The notes beneath the pieces are model-generated. The model had not been told where the DNA came from. It did not search any database and saw nothing but the letters and a program-made list of their open reading frames with translations. A program made the position numbers and the translations under genes. From a bacterium (GTDB lineage: Bacteria; Blakebacterota; Blakebacteria; Blakebacterales; Blakebacteraceae), in NCBI GenBank assembly GCA_025774615.1, contig JALGVQ010000088.1, positions 1 to 12,986 of the forward strand: a DNA stretch of 12,986 bases, in the 5' to 3' direction. Position 1 is the stretch's first letter; every line of letters begins with the position of its first letter. Positions 6,851 through 12,986 of the stretch are shown in pieces.

Positions 6851-8760
6851 TATTCGCCACACCAACGGACCTGAAGAACCATATCGAGAGCCTCTCTGCC
6901 GGCACCGGAGCGGGGGAGAAGCCGACCCTGGTATTGTGCGCCGGAACCGCCGGACAGGCCAGCGGCGCCAATGACGTCCTCAGGGTCGCCAAGCGCCACA
7001 TCATGGAAAACGGTCTCCACGACCGGATATCCCTGCGGATAACCGGGTGCCAGGGATTCTGTGAAATGGATCCCTTCGTGATCATCGATCCGGGAAATCA
7101 CCTCTATCCCCAGCTCGGCATGGATGACATCGGCCGGATCATCGACTCGGCCATCGAAGGGCAGGTCGTCGAAGATCTGCTCTACCGCGAGCCGGAGGAG
7201 GAGAAGAGGTACGAACACAAGGAAGAGATCCCCTTCTTCAAGGATCAGGTACGCACGATCCTGGGACGGAACGAGCATGTCGATCCTCTCCGGATCTCAG
7301 ACTACTTCCGCCAGGGTGGCTACGGCCCGCTGGCGAGGGTGCTCGATGATCCCGATCCGGAATGGGTCATCGGGGAGATCGTGAAGTCGGACCTGCGCGG
7401 CCGGGGTGGCGCGGGCTTCCGGGTCGGCGCCAAATGGCGCATGGCCCGCGATAACGGCGATGATTCCGGTCCCACCTACCTTGTCTGCAACGCAGACGAG
7501 GGGGATCCCGGCGCGTTCATGGACCGGTCGATCCTTGAGGGGAACCCCCACCTGGTCATAGAGGGAATGGTGATCGCTGCCGTGGCGATCGGGGCCAGTG
7601 AAGGATTCATCTTCGTCCGCACCGAATACCCGCTGGCTATCAAGCACGCCACGGTCGCCCTCCAGCACGCGCGCAACCACGGCCTGCTCGGCAGGAACAT
7701 CCTCGGCAGTGGTATCGACTTCGACATCGAGATCATCCGGGGCGCGGGAGCGTATGTCTGCGGGGAAGAGACCGCTCTGATCGCCTCGATCGAAGGGCGT
7801 CGCGGCATGCCGCGGCCCCGTCCTCCCTACCCGGTGGTGAGCGGATTGTGGGGACGACCCACCTGCATCAACAACGTCGAGACGCTCGCCAACGTCCCCG
7901 TGGTTATCGAGAAGGGGGGCGATGGGTACGCCGAGATAGGCGTCGAGGGCAACCGGGGTACGAAGATCTTCTCCCTGGTCGGCAAGATCCGCAATACCGG
8001 TCTGGTCGAGGTGCCGCTGGGCATCCCGATCAGAAAGGTCGTCTACGATATCGGCGGGGGAGCTCCAGAGGGCAAGAAGGTCAAGGCGGTGCAGACCGGC
8101 GGGCCCTCAGGCGGGTGCATCCCCGAGGAACTCTTCGATCTGCCGATCAGTTTCGACAGTCTGGTGGAAGCCGGCTCGATCATGGGTTCGGGCGGATTGA
8201 TCGTGATCGATGAAGACACCTGCGTCGTTGATCTGGCCAAGTACTTCTTAACCTTCACCCAGGAAGAGAGCTGCGGCCAGTGTCCGCCGTGCCGGGTGGG
8301 CAGCCGGGCCATGCTGGTATTGCTCGACAGGATCACGGGCGGCACCGCGACCATGGAGGATCTCGACAAACTCGAACAGCTTGCCACTACGGTTCGTGAG
8401 ACATCCCTCTGCGGTCTGGGCAAGAACGCGCCAAATCCGGTCAGCACGACACTGCGCTACTTCCGGGACGAGTATATCGAGCATATCGAGAAGGGGCAGT
8501 GCCGGTCATTCACCTGCAAACCACTGATCAGGTATTACGTCGACGCCGAGCGCTGCAACGGCTGTGGAGCCTGCCTCCGGGCGTGCAATGATGAAGCCGT
8601 CATCGGGGAACCGAAACAGCTCCATGAGATAGATCAGGAACGCTGTGTTCAGTGCGGGAACTGTTTCGTCGCCTGCCCGGAGAGTCTTGCAGCGATCTAC
8701 CGGACGAGCGGCGAGTTGACCCGCCATGAAGAGCCGAAGAAAAAAGTGAAGAAAGCGTGA
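6847..8760 (+). CDS. nuoF: NuoF-like NAD(H)/FMN subunit with N- and C-terminal Fe-S domains (HydB/HndC type)
   Basis: 637 residues, the length of HydB/HndC-type subunits rather than the about 430 of plain NuoF. Residues 25-105 are a second thioredoxin-like [2Fe-2S] domain, but only C31, C68 and C72 of the four ligands are present (position 36 is Gly). The flavin/NAD core (about 150-470) has GRGGAGFRVGAKW (184-196), NADEGDPGAFMDR (215-227), and GAYVCGEETALIASIEGRRG (301-320). The N3-type [4Fe-4S] site has C476, C479, C482 (SCGQCPPCR) and C522 (SLCGLG). The C-terminus carries a 2x[4Fe-4S] ferredoxin: C570/C573/C576/C580 and C600/C603/C606/C610. It ends in a Lys-rich tail (EEPKKKVKKA). It should exchange hydride between NAD(H) and FMN and feed the Fe-S chain. 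ATG 6847 overlaps the preceding stop; earlier in-frame starts lie within the upstream gene. Confidence 0.93.
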   Translation: MIFATPTDLKNHIESLSAGTGAGEKPTLVLCAGTAGQASGANDVLRVAKRHIMENGLHDRISLRITGCQGFCEMDPFVIIDPGNHLYPQLGMDDIGRIIDSAIEGQVVEDLLYREPEEEKRYEHKEEIPFFKDQVRTILGRNEHVDPLRISDYFRQGGYGPLARVLDDPDPEWVIGEIVKSDLRGRGGAGFRVGAKWRMARDNGDDSGPTYLVCNADEGDPGAFMDRSILEGNPHLVIEGMVIAAVAIGASEGFIFVRTEYPLAIKHATVALQHARNHGLLGRNILGSGIDFDIEIIRGAGAYVCGEETALIASIEGRRGMPRPRPPYPVVSGLWGRPTCINNVETLANVPVVIEKGGDGYAEIGVEGNRGTKIFSLVGKIRNTGLVEVPLGIPIRKVVYDIGGGAPEGKKVKAVQTGGPSGGCIPEELFDLPISFDSLVEAGSIMGSGGLIVIDEDTCVVDLAKYFLTFTQEESCGQCPPCRVGSRAMLVLLDRITGGTATMEDLDKLEQLATTVRETSLCGLGKNAPNPVSTTLRYFRDEYIEHIEKGQCRSFTCKPLIRYYVDAERCNGCGACLRACNDEAVIGEPKQLHEIDQERCVQCGNCFVACPESLAAIYRTSGELTRHEEPKKKVKKA

Positions 8761-8767
8761 GGCGGAC

Positions 8768-10399
8768 GTGAAGATCACCCTGAATGGAACGAGCGTGACC
8801 GCCTTTGAGGGGGAGAACGTCCTGGAGGTAGCCCTGCGAAGTGGTGTCGACATCCCGCACCTCTGCTACCACCCGGTAATGCCCAGCATCGGCGCCTGTC
8901 GTATGTGCCTGGTCGAGATCGACGGCATCAACGGATATCCGGCTTCCTGTACAACAACGGTTGCCGACGGCATGGTGGTTCGAACCCGTACCGAGGCCGT
9001 CCGTGACCGCCAGCGCGAGAACCTGGAACTGATCCTGCTCGAACATCCCTCATCCTGTCTTGTCTGTTACAAGAAAGAGGCGTGTCAGCTCTTCCGGCCC
9101 GATAAGGAGAAAGCGGGAACGACGACCGGATGCCAGAGCTGCAGCAACAAGCACGACTGTGAAGTACAGCGACTGACGGTCGAGCTCAACGTCACCAGCC
9201 TGCCGGTTGGCAGCTTCTATCGCAACGTCGAGCCGATCCGTACCGATCCCTTCATCGAGAACGATCCGAACCTCTGTATCCTCTGCGGACGGTGTGAACA
9301 TATCTGCAGGCATCATCACGAATCACCGGTCATCGTCTTCACCGGACGGGGCCCCGATGCGAGGGCCGGCCAGGCGTTCGACCATACCCTGAGCCAGACC
9401 GGGTGCCGGTTCTGCGGTTCGTGCGTCGATCTCTGTCCCACCGGCTCACTCGCTGAACGTTTTGCCAAGTGGTACGATCAGCCCGAACACACCTTCGAAA
9501 CCACCTGTGCCTTCTGTGACGCCGCCTGCGCCCTGACGGTCATGGAGACCGAGGGACGGGTGTTCTCAGCGGCCGGCCTCGACCAGAAGTTGCCGATCTG
9601 TGTCCTCGGCCGGTTCACAATCCCCTATTTCCTGAGCAGCCGTGACCGCCTCACCCATCCCGAGATCAAGGTGGGAGAGGTAATGCGTGAGGTGTCGTGG
9701 GAGGCTGCCTTCGAGAAGGCGACCGCGATCCTCACACCGTTGCGAGGCGAGGCCTTCGCATTCGTCTGCGATCGATCGGGCACCGTGGAGGATCGACTGG
9801 CCGCCAGGACATTCACCGAAGAGGTGATGGGGTCAACACACTACATCGAGATCGAGGATGGCGAAGACGCCACCCCCGTGAAGCTGCCTGATGGAGTACG
9901 GGCGGTCATGCTGACCGGAGATTTCGTCGATAGAAAGACACTTGCCGGACTGGACGCGGTCGTTATGCTCGACTGTTTCCCGACAGAAGCTGGTGGTGAG
10001 GCGACTGTCCTTCTTCCCGCCGCGGTTCTGCTCGAAACAGCGGGACACATGGTCGATGAGACCGGAACCGAACGTCCGATGGTGAAGTGCGCCAGGGCGC
10101 CCGGGCAGGCGAGGCAGGACTGGGAGATCATCTGTGGACTCATCAGCGCCATGGGGGATGAGGAGAGAGCCGGGGGGCTGGCCGATGAGATCGCCGCGCG
10201 GATCGATGGTTCTGACGCGGTAATAGTGGTCGACCGGCAGCGGGCTCCCGACCCAGCCCTCGATATCACGAAGATCAGGACCCGTTATCGCGGCCACGTG
10301 ATCGCTGAGCGGGTACCACCCCTTCAGGAAGTACAAACACCCAGGGGTGCAACAACCGAGGAAGCGCTTTCGGAGGTGTCGACGTGTTCAGAGTGCTAG
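8768..10399 (+). CDS. nuoG: Compact NuoG-like Fe-S subunit with a truncated, apparently non-catalytic molybdopterin-fold end
   Basis: 543 residues, against roughly 700-900 for NuoG or formate dehydrogenase. In order: plant-type [2Fe-2S] (C33, C44, C47, C61); His-Cys region (H93, C97, C100) with an insert containing C106, C122, C125 and then C131 in CEVQ; two [4Fe-4S] motifs (C170/173/176/180 and C213/216/219/223); and a molybdopterin-oxidoreductase type [4Fe-4S] motif (C247, C250, C254, C278). After residue 280 only about 260 residues remain. They retain the late segment LLPAAVLLETAGHMVDETGTE-like (415-435) and QDWEIICGLI of the fold but lack room for a Mo-cofactor site. The H-cluster motifs of [FeFe]-hydrogenase are absent, so it is not HydA. 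The role is probably an electron wire from NuoF to another acceptor. Start GTG 8768 has GAGG at 8759-8762. It ends with a Cys pair (C540, C543) and overlaps the next gene by 16 bases. Confidence 0.88.
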   Translation: MKITLNGTSVTAFEGENVLEVALRSGVDIPHLCYHPVMPSIGACRMCLVEIDGINGYPASCTTTVADGMVVRTRTEAVRDRQRENLELILLEHPSSCLVCYKKEACQLFRPDKEKAGTTTGCQSCSNKHDCEVQRLTVELNVTSLPVGSFYRNVEPIRTDPFIENDPNLCILCGRCEHICRHHHESPVIVFTGRGPDARAGQAFDHTLSQTGCRFCGSCVDLCPTGSLAERFAKWYDQPEHTFETTCAFCDAACALTVMETEGRVFSAAGLDQKLPICVLGRFTIPYFLSSRDRLTHPEIKVGEVMREVSWEAAFEKATAILTPLRGEAFAFVCDRSGTVEDRLAARTFTEEVMGSTHYIEIEDGEDATPVKLPDGVRAVMLTGDFVDRKTLAGLDAVVMLDCFPTEAGGEATVLLPAAVLLETAGHMVDETGTERPMVKCARAPGQARQDWEIICGLISAMGDEERAGGLADEIAARIDGSDAVIVVDRQRAPDPALDITKIRTRYRGHVIAERVPPLQEVQTPRGATTEEALSEVSTCSEC

Positions 10400-11193
10400 G
10401 TAACCGCAAGGTCACCCCGAATGCCCACGAGATGATCGTGGAGGCGCCTGAAGTCGCCCGCAAGGCGCAGGCGGGGCAGTTCGCGCTCCTCATGGTGAAC
10501 GAGCACTCCGAGCGTATCCCCTACACGCTCTCCGACTGGGATAAGGAGGCGGGATCGGTGACCTTCATCGTCCTGGAGGTCGGCAAGTCGACCAGTGATT
10601 TCGTGCGTCTCCAGCCGGGTGATGAAGTGGCCCATGTCACGGGGCCTCTGGGGATGCCGCTCGAGGTCGACAATTTTGGAACCGTCGCCCTGATCGGCGG
10701 CTGTTACGGGCTCGGTGGTGTGGTTCCGGTGGGACGGACGATGAAGGCGGCCGGAAACCGCGTGATCACATTCGTGGAAGCCCGCATGGAGGGAATGCAC
10801 TACTACCTCGACAAGTATGAATCCTTCTCCGACGAGGTCGTTCAGACAACCACCGACGGCTCGAACGGCATCAAGGGGCACGGTGTCGACATCCTCGAGG
10901 CAAGGCTGAAAGAAGGGGTGCAGGTCGATCGCGTCTTCGCCGTGGGCTGCCCCTTCATGATGATGATCACCGCCCAGTTGACACAACCGTACGAGATCAA
11001 GACATTCGCTGCTCTGAACCCGATCATGCTCGACGGGACCGGCATGTGCGGGGCGTGCCGCTGTACGGTCGGCGAGGAGACAAAGTTCGCCTGTGTGGAT
11101 GGACCGTTCTTCGATGCCCACCTTGTGGACTGGCATGAACTGAGGGACCGCCGCGCGGCCTATATCCGTATCGAACGGGACGTGTGCAAGTGA
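10384..11193 (+). CDS. nfnA: NfnA/SudB-like FAD- and NAD-binding [2Fe-2S] subunit
   Basis: 269 residues, normal for the family related to PyrK, NfnA and sulfide dehydrogenase beta. It has the ferredoxin-reductase fold: FAD-binding RIPYTLSD (44-51), the GDEVAHVTGPLG turn (79-90), nucleotide-binding GGCYGLGGVVPV (105-116), and a C-terminal [2Fe-2S] site. In PyrK the cluster motif begins with Cys; here that place is D217 in LDGTGMCGACRC, followed by C222, C225 and C237. To my knowledge an Asp ligand is a mark of NfnA rather than PyrK, and no pyrD lies beside it. It would carry electrons between NAD(H) and the NfnB flavin. Start GTG 10384 has an excellent Shine-Dalgarno, GGAGGTG at 10372-10378, inside the upstream gene. 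The stop overlaps a downstream GTG (GTGA). Confidence 0.9.
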   Translation: MFRVLGNRKVTPNAHEMIVEAPEVARKAQAGQFALLMVNEHSERIPYTLSDWDKEAGSVTFIVLEVGKSTSDFVRLQPGDEVAHVTGPLGMPLEVDNFGTVALIGGCYGLGGVVPVGRTMKAAGNRVITFVEARMEGMHYYLDKYESFSDEVVQTTTDGSNGIKGHGVDILEARLKEGVQVDRVFAVGCPFMMMITAQLTQPYEIKTFAALNPIMLDGTGMCGACRCTVGEETKFACVDGPFFDAHLVDWHELRDRRAAYIRIERDVCK

Positions 11194-11284
11194 CCGACAA
11201 GAAACCAGCAGAGCTGAACAGGCTCCTGAAGACAGGAAGTACAACTACGACGAGGTTACCTTCGGCTACTCCGAAGAAACCGCC
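11190..11284 (+). other. Displaced N-terminal coding segment of the nfnB-like gene (apparent one-base frameshift)
   Basis: A GTG at 11190, overlapping the previous stop as GTGA, opens with MTDKKPAELNRLLK, then turns into low-complexity sequence (TGSTTTTRLP...) and stops at 11286-11288. In the frame used by the downstream protein, the bases from 11231 read DRKYNYDEVTFGYSEETAM, which is what family members carry before the first Cys cluster. The two frames meet at 11229-11231 (AAG) and 11231-11233 (GAC). One missing base, most simply a G, would rejoin them. This is either a sequencing/assembly error, a real mutation, or less likely recoding. Confidence 0.75.
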
Positions 11285-12634
11285 ATGATCGAGGCCGCGC
11301 GCTGCCTGGCCTGCAAGAAGCCGAAATGCGTAGCGGGCTGTCCGGTCAATATCGATATACCCAGCTTCCTGCACCTCATCGAGGAAGGCAAATTCGTCGA
11401 GGCGGCGCAGAAGATCAAGGAGACCAACCCGTTGCCTGCGGTCTGCGGCCGCGTCTGCCCGCAGGAGGAGCAGTGCGAGAAGGTCTGTGTCCTGACGATC
11501 AAGCATGAGTCGGTGGCCATCGGGCGTCTGGAGCGGTTCGCCGCGGATTATGAGCGGAATGCGGGGAAGATCAAACTCCCCGAGATAGCGGAAAAGACCG
11601 GCAAGAACGTGGCCATCGTCGGGGCAGGACCAGCCGGGCTCTGCGTCGCGGGTGACCTTATCATAGCCGGTCACGAGGTCACGGTGTTCGAGGCGCTCCA
11701 GAAGCCGGGCGGAGTGCTCATGTACGGCATACCCGATTTCCGCCTCCCCGAAGAAATCATCAATGCCGAGGTGCAGACACTCAGCGATCTCGGAGTGAAC
11801 TTCAGGTACGATTACGTCGTCGGGCGTAACGACACCATCCCGGAGATGCTGGCCGGTGACTTCGACGCGGTCTTCATCGGCAGTGGAGCGGGGCTCCCAT
11901 CCTTCCAGGGGATACCGGGTGAGAACCTGATCGGTGTCTTCTCGGCCAACGAATACCTGACCCGTGCCAACCTGATGAAGGCATACCGCTTCCCCGAATA
12001 CGACACACCGCCTATCGAAGCCGGACACGTGACCACGATCGGCGGCGGGAACGTCGCCATGGATTCGGCCCGGACCGCCCTCCGCCTGGGCAGTCGTTCC
12101 ACCATCGTCTACCGTCGCGCCAGGGAACAGATGCCGGCCAGGGACGAAGAGATCCATCACGCCGAGGAAGAGGGGATCAAGTTCAACCTGCTCACCAACC
12201 CCACGAAGATACTGGGAAACTCCAGACGTGAAGTCATCGGCATGGAGTGCATCCGCATGGAACTGGGCGAGCCGGATGATTCAGGTCGCCGTCGACCGGT
12301 CCCGATCGAGGGATCGGAGTTCGAGATCGAGTGCGACGCCGTGGTCGTCGCGATCGGCAACAAGCCGAACCCGCTCATTCCCCAGACCATGGAGGGGCTC
12401 GAGCTCACCCGCTGGGGCACCGTCGTCACCGAAGAACACACGATGCAGACTTCGGTAGAAGGGGTGTACGCAGGCGGAGACATCGTCTCGGGCGCCGCGA
12501 CCGTCATCTCGGCAATGGGGCAGGGCAAGGTCGCCGCCCGGGCCATGGATCACTACCTGAGGACCGGGAAGAATCCTGATCCGCCGCCTCCTCCCCCTCC
12601 TCCGAAAGAGAAATCGAAGAAGAAGAAGGAGTAG
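11285..12634 (+). CDS. nfnB: NfnB/GltD-like FAD and [4Fe-4S] pyridine-nucleotide oxidoreductase
   Basis: 449 residues from ATG 11285, the only start in this frame; about 32 N-terminal residues are displaced by the frameshift just upstream. The family is the glutamate synthase small-subunit type, which includes NfnB, SudA and the archaeal 'GltA'. The N-terminal domain carries two [4Fe-4S] sets: C7/C10/C15/C19 (RCLACKKPKCVAGCP) and C54/C58/C64/C68. The first dinucleotide-binding motif is VGAGPAGLC (112-120, FAD); the second is GGGNVAMD (253-260, NADP(H)), followed by VYRRAREQMPAR. A third FAD contact is YAGGDIVSGAATVISAMGQGK (395-415). In Nfn enzymes this subunit holds the bifurcating FAD and reacts with NADPH and ferredoxin. 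The absence of a glutamate synthase large subunit and the adjoining NfnA-like gene favour the Nfn reading. The tail is unusual: eight prolines then KEKSKKKKE. Confidence 0.92.
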   Translation: MIEAARCLACKKPKCVAGCPVNIDIPSFLHLIEEGKFVEAAQKIKETNPLPAVCGRVCPQEEQCEKVCVLTIKHESVAIGRLERFAADYERNAGKIKLPEIAEKTGKNVAIVGAGPAGLCVAGDLIIAGHEVTVFEALQKPGGVLMYGIPDFRLPEEIINAEVQTLSDLGVNFRYDYVVGRNDTIPEMLAGDFDAVFIGSGAGLPSFQGIPGENLIGVFSANEYLTRANLMKAYRFPEYDTPPIEAGHVTTIGGGNVAMDSARTALRLGSRSTIVYRRAREQMPARDEEIHHAEEEGIKFNLLTNPTKILGNSRREVIGMECIRMELGEPDDSGRRRPVPIEGSEFEIECDAVVVAIGNKPNPLIPQTMEGLELTRWGTVVTEEHTMQTSVEGVYAGGDIVSGAATVISAMGQGKVAARAMDHYLRTGKNPDPPPPPPPPKEKSKKKKE

Positions 12635-12694
12635 GAGAAGGAATAGCGGTTCCCGGTTGCAGACCGGTCGCTGAATATCCATCGTTATAAGCAG

Positions 12695-12720
12695 AAACCC
12701 CGTGTAACAGCGGGGTTTTT
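12695..12720 (+). terminator. Rho-independent terminator of the redox operon
   Basis: A perfect 8-bp stem, AAACCCCG at 12695-12702 with CGGGGTTT at 12711-12718, encloses the loop TGTAACAG and runs into five Ts (12716-12720). It lies 60 bases past the nfnB stop and before the next gene. This is the clearest intrinsic terminator in the window. Confidence 0.9.
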
Positions 12721-12805
12721 CATTGGTGAGGCGGTATAGTACAGTCGATCTATGCCACCCCTGGCGCGGGTCCGGAAAGGACCTGAGCCTTTTCGCGGAG
12801 CGTAT

Positions 12806-12986
12806 ATGATGGCTGAACCAGGTAAAAAAATAGTGATGGCGATCATCCCGGCCCTGATCGTGGGGGGGGCGACGATACTCGCCACCGTCGTCGCCAACAA
12901 CAACGATGAACAGTCGGGACCTCTTCCGGAGACGGGTCGTCACGGCATGGTGAGCAGTGCGAGCGCGTTCGCGACCGAAGCCGGAG
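12806..12986 (+). CDS. ggt: Gamma-glutamyltransferase, N-terminal fragment
   Basis: The first 60 codons of a gene cut by the right edge. Residues 1-31 look like a signal peptide or anchor (MMAEPGKKIV then hydrophobic AIIPALIVGGATILATVVA), so the product would be periplasmic or membrane-attached. The segment GRHGMVSSASAFATEAG (about 44-60) matches the start of the mature gamma-glutamyltranspeptidase domain, which in the family continues into the GGNAxDAA motif. The catalytic Thr would lie far beyond the edge. Family members cleave glutathione and other gamma-glutamyl compounds. The start at 12806 has GGAG at 12797-12800 with good spacing; an in-frame ATG at 12752 has no ribosome site. A short inverted repeat (12769-12773 with 12779-12783) sits in its leader. 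It follows the operon terminator and is a separate transcription unit. Confidence 0.75.
   Translation, partial: MMAEPGKKIVMAIIPALIVGGATILATVVANNNDEQSGPLPETGRHGMVSSASAFATEAG

Noticed and set aside
8768-10399. [FeFe]-hydrogenase HydA or formate dehydrogenase
   Set aside because: The N-terminal Fe-S order fits both, but H-cluster motifs (TSCCPxW, MPCxxKxxE) are absent, and there is no room for a Mo-cofactor catalytic domain.
10384-12634. Dihydroorotate dehydrogenase PyrK plus glutamate synthase small subunit
   Set aside because: No pyrD and no glutamate synthase large subunit lie nearby, and D217 replaces the first PyrK cluster Cys, so the NfnAB reading is better.
12752-12805. Eighteen-residue N-terminal extension of the gamma-glutamyltransferase
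   Set aside because: No ribosome-binding site before 12752, whereas 12806 has GGAG at good spacing and begins a sensible signal peptide.

Overview
The window lies entirely on the + strand in its coding content. It is GC-rich and strongly GC3-biased, and looks like chromosomal DNA of a Gram-negative bacterium. Evidence for that cell type is an RseP-type membrane protease, a TPR protein with a cleavable signal peptide, and an NtrX-like sigma-54 activator. The downstream half is dominated by flavin/iron-sulfur oxidoreductases typical of anaerobic or fermentative metabolism. I cannot name the species; a candidate lineage near the FCB group, Gemmatimonadota-like or deltaproteobacterial-like phyla would fit, but that is inference. 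I see no transposase, phage, tRNA, rRNA or CRISPR signal.

Layout. Positions 1-207 hold the 3' end of rseP, followed by two small hairpins. Positions 307-1560 encode an exported TPR protein. Positions 1630-3866 are a tight nucleotide/one-carbon group: glyA (serine hydroxymethyltransferase), a dCMP deaminase one base later, and nrdR one base after that. Next come an NtrX-like sigma-54 response regulator without a kinase partner in the window (3892-5340) and a small TM1459-like cupin (5401-5766).

After a 163-bp gap with a promoter-like box and a palindrome lies the most interesting part, a five-gene redox operon (5930-12634). It encodes a NuoE-like protein with a Cys-rich C-terminal extension, a NuoF-like flavoprotein with extra ferredoxin domains, a compact NuoG-like Fe-S protein that keeps the clusters but lacks a molybdopterin catalytic module, an NfnA-like FAD/[2Fe-2S] subunit, and an NfnB/GltD-like FAD/[4Fe-4S] subunit. 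Four of the five genes overlap or nearly abut. The 5' end of the nfnB-like gene appears to carry a one-base frameshift. A clear intrinsic terminator closes the operon, and the start of a gamma-glutamyltransferase gene runs off the right edge.

How the genes may work together. The NuoEFG-like trio resembles the NADH-oxidising, Fe-S-wiring core of HydABC-type bifurcating enzymes, but has no hydrogenase or molybdenum site at its end. The NfnAB-like pair is the family that couples NADH, NADPH and ferredoxin by flavin-based bifurcation. Encoded together, they suggest a multi-subunit NAD(H)/NADP(H)/ferredoxin transhydrogenase with roughly twelve predicted Fe-S clusters. This is inference from domain content and gene order and has not been demonstrated.
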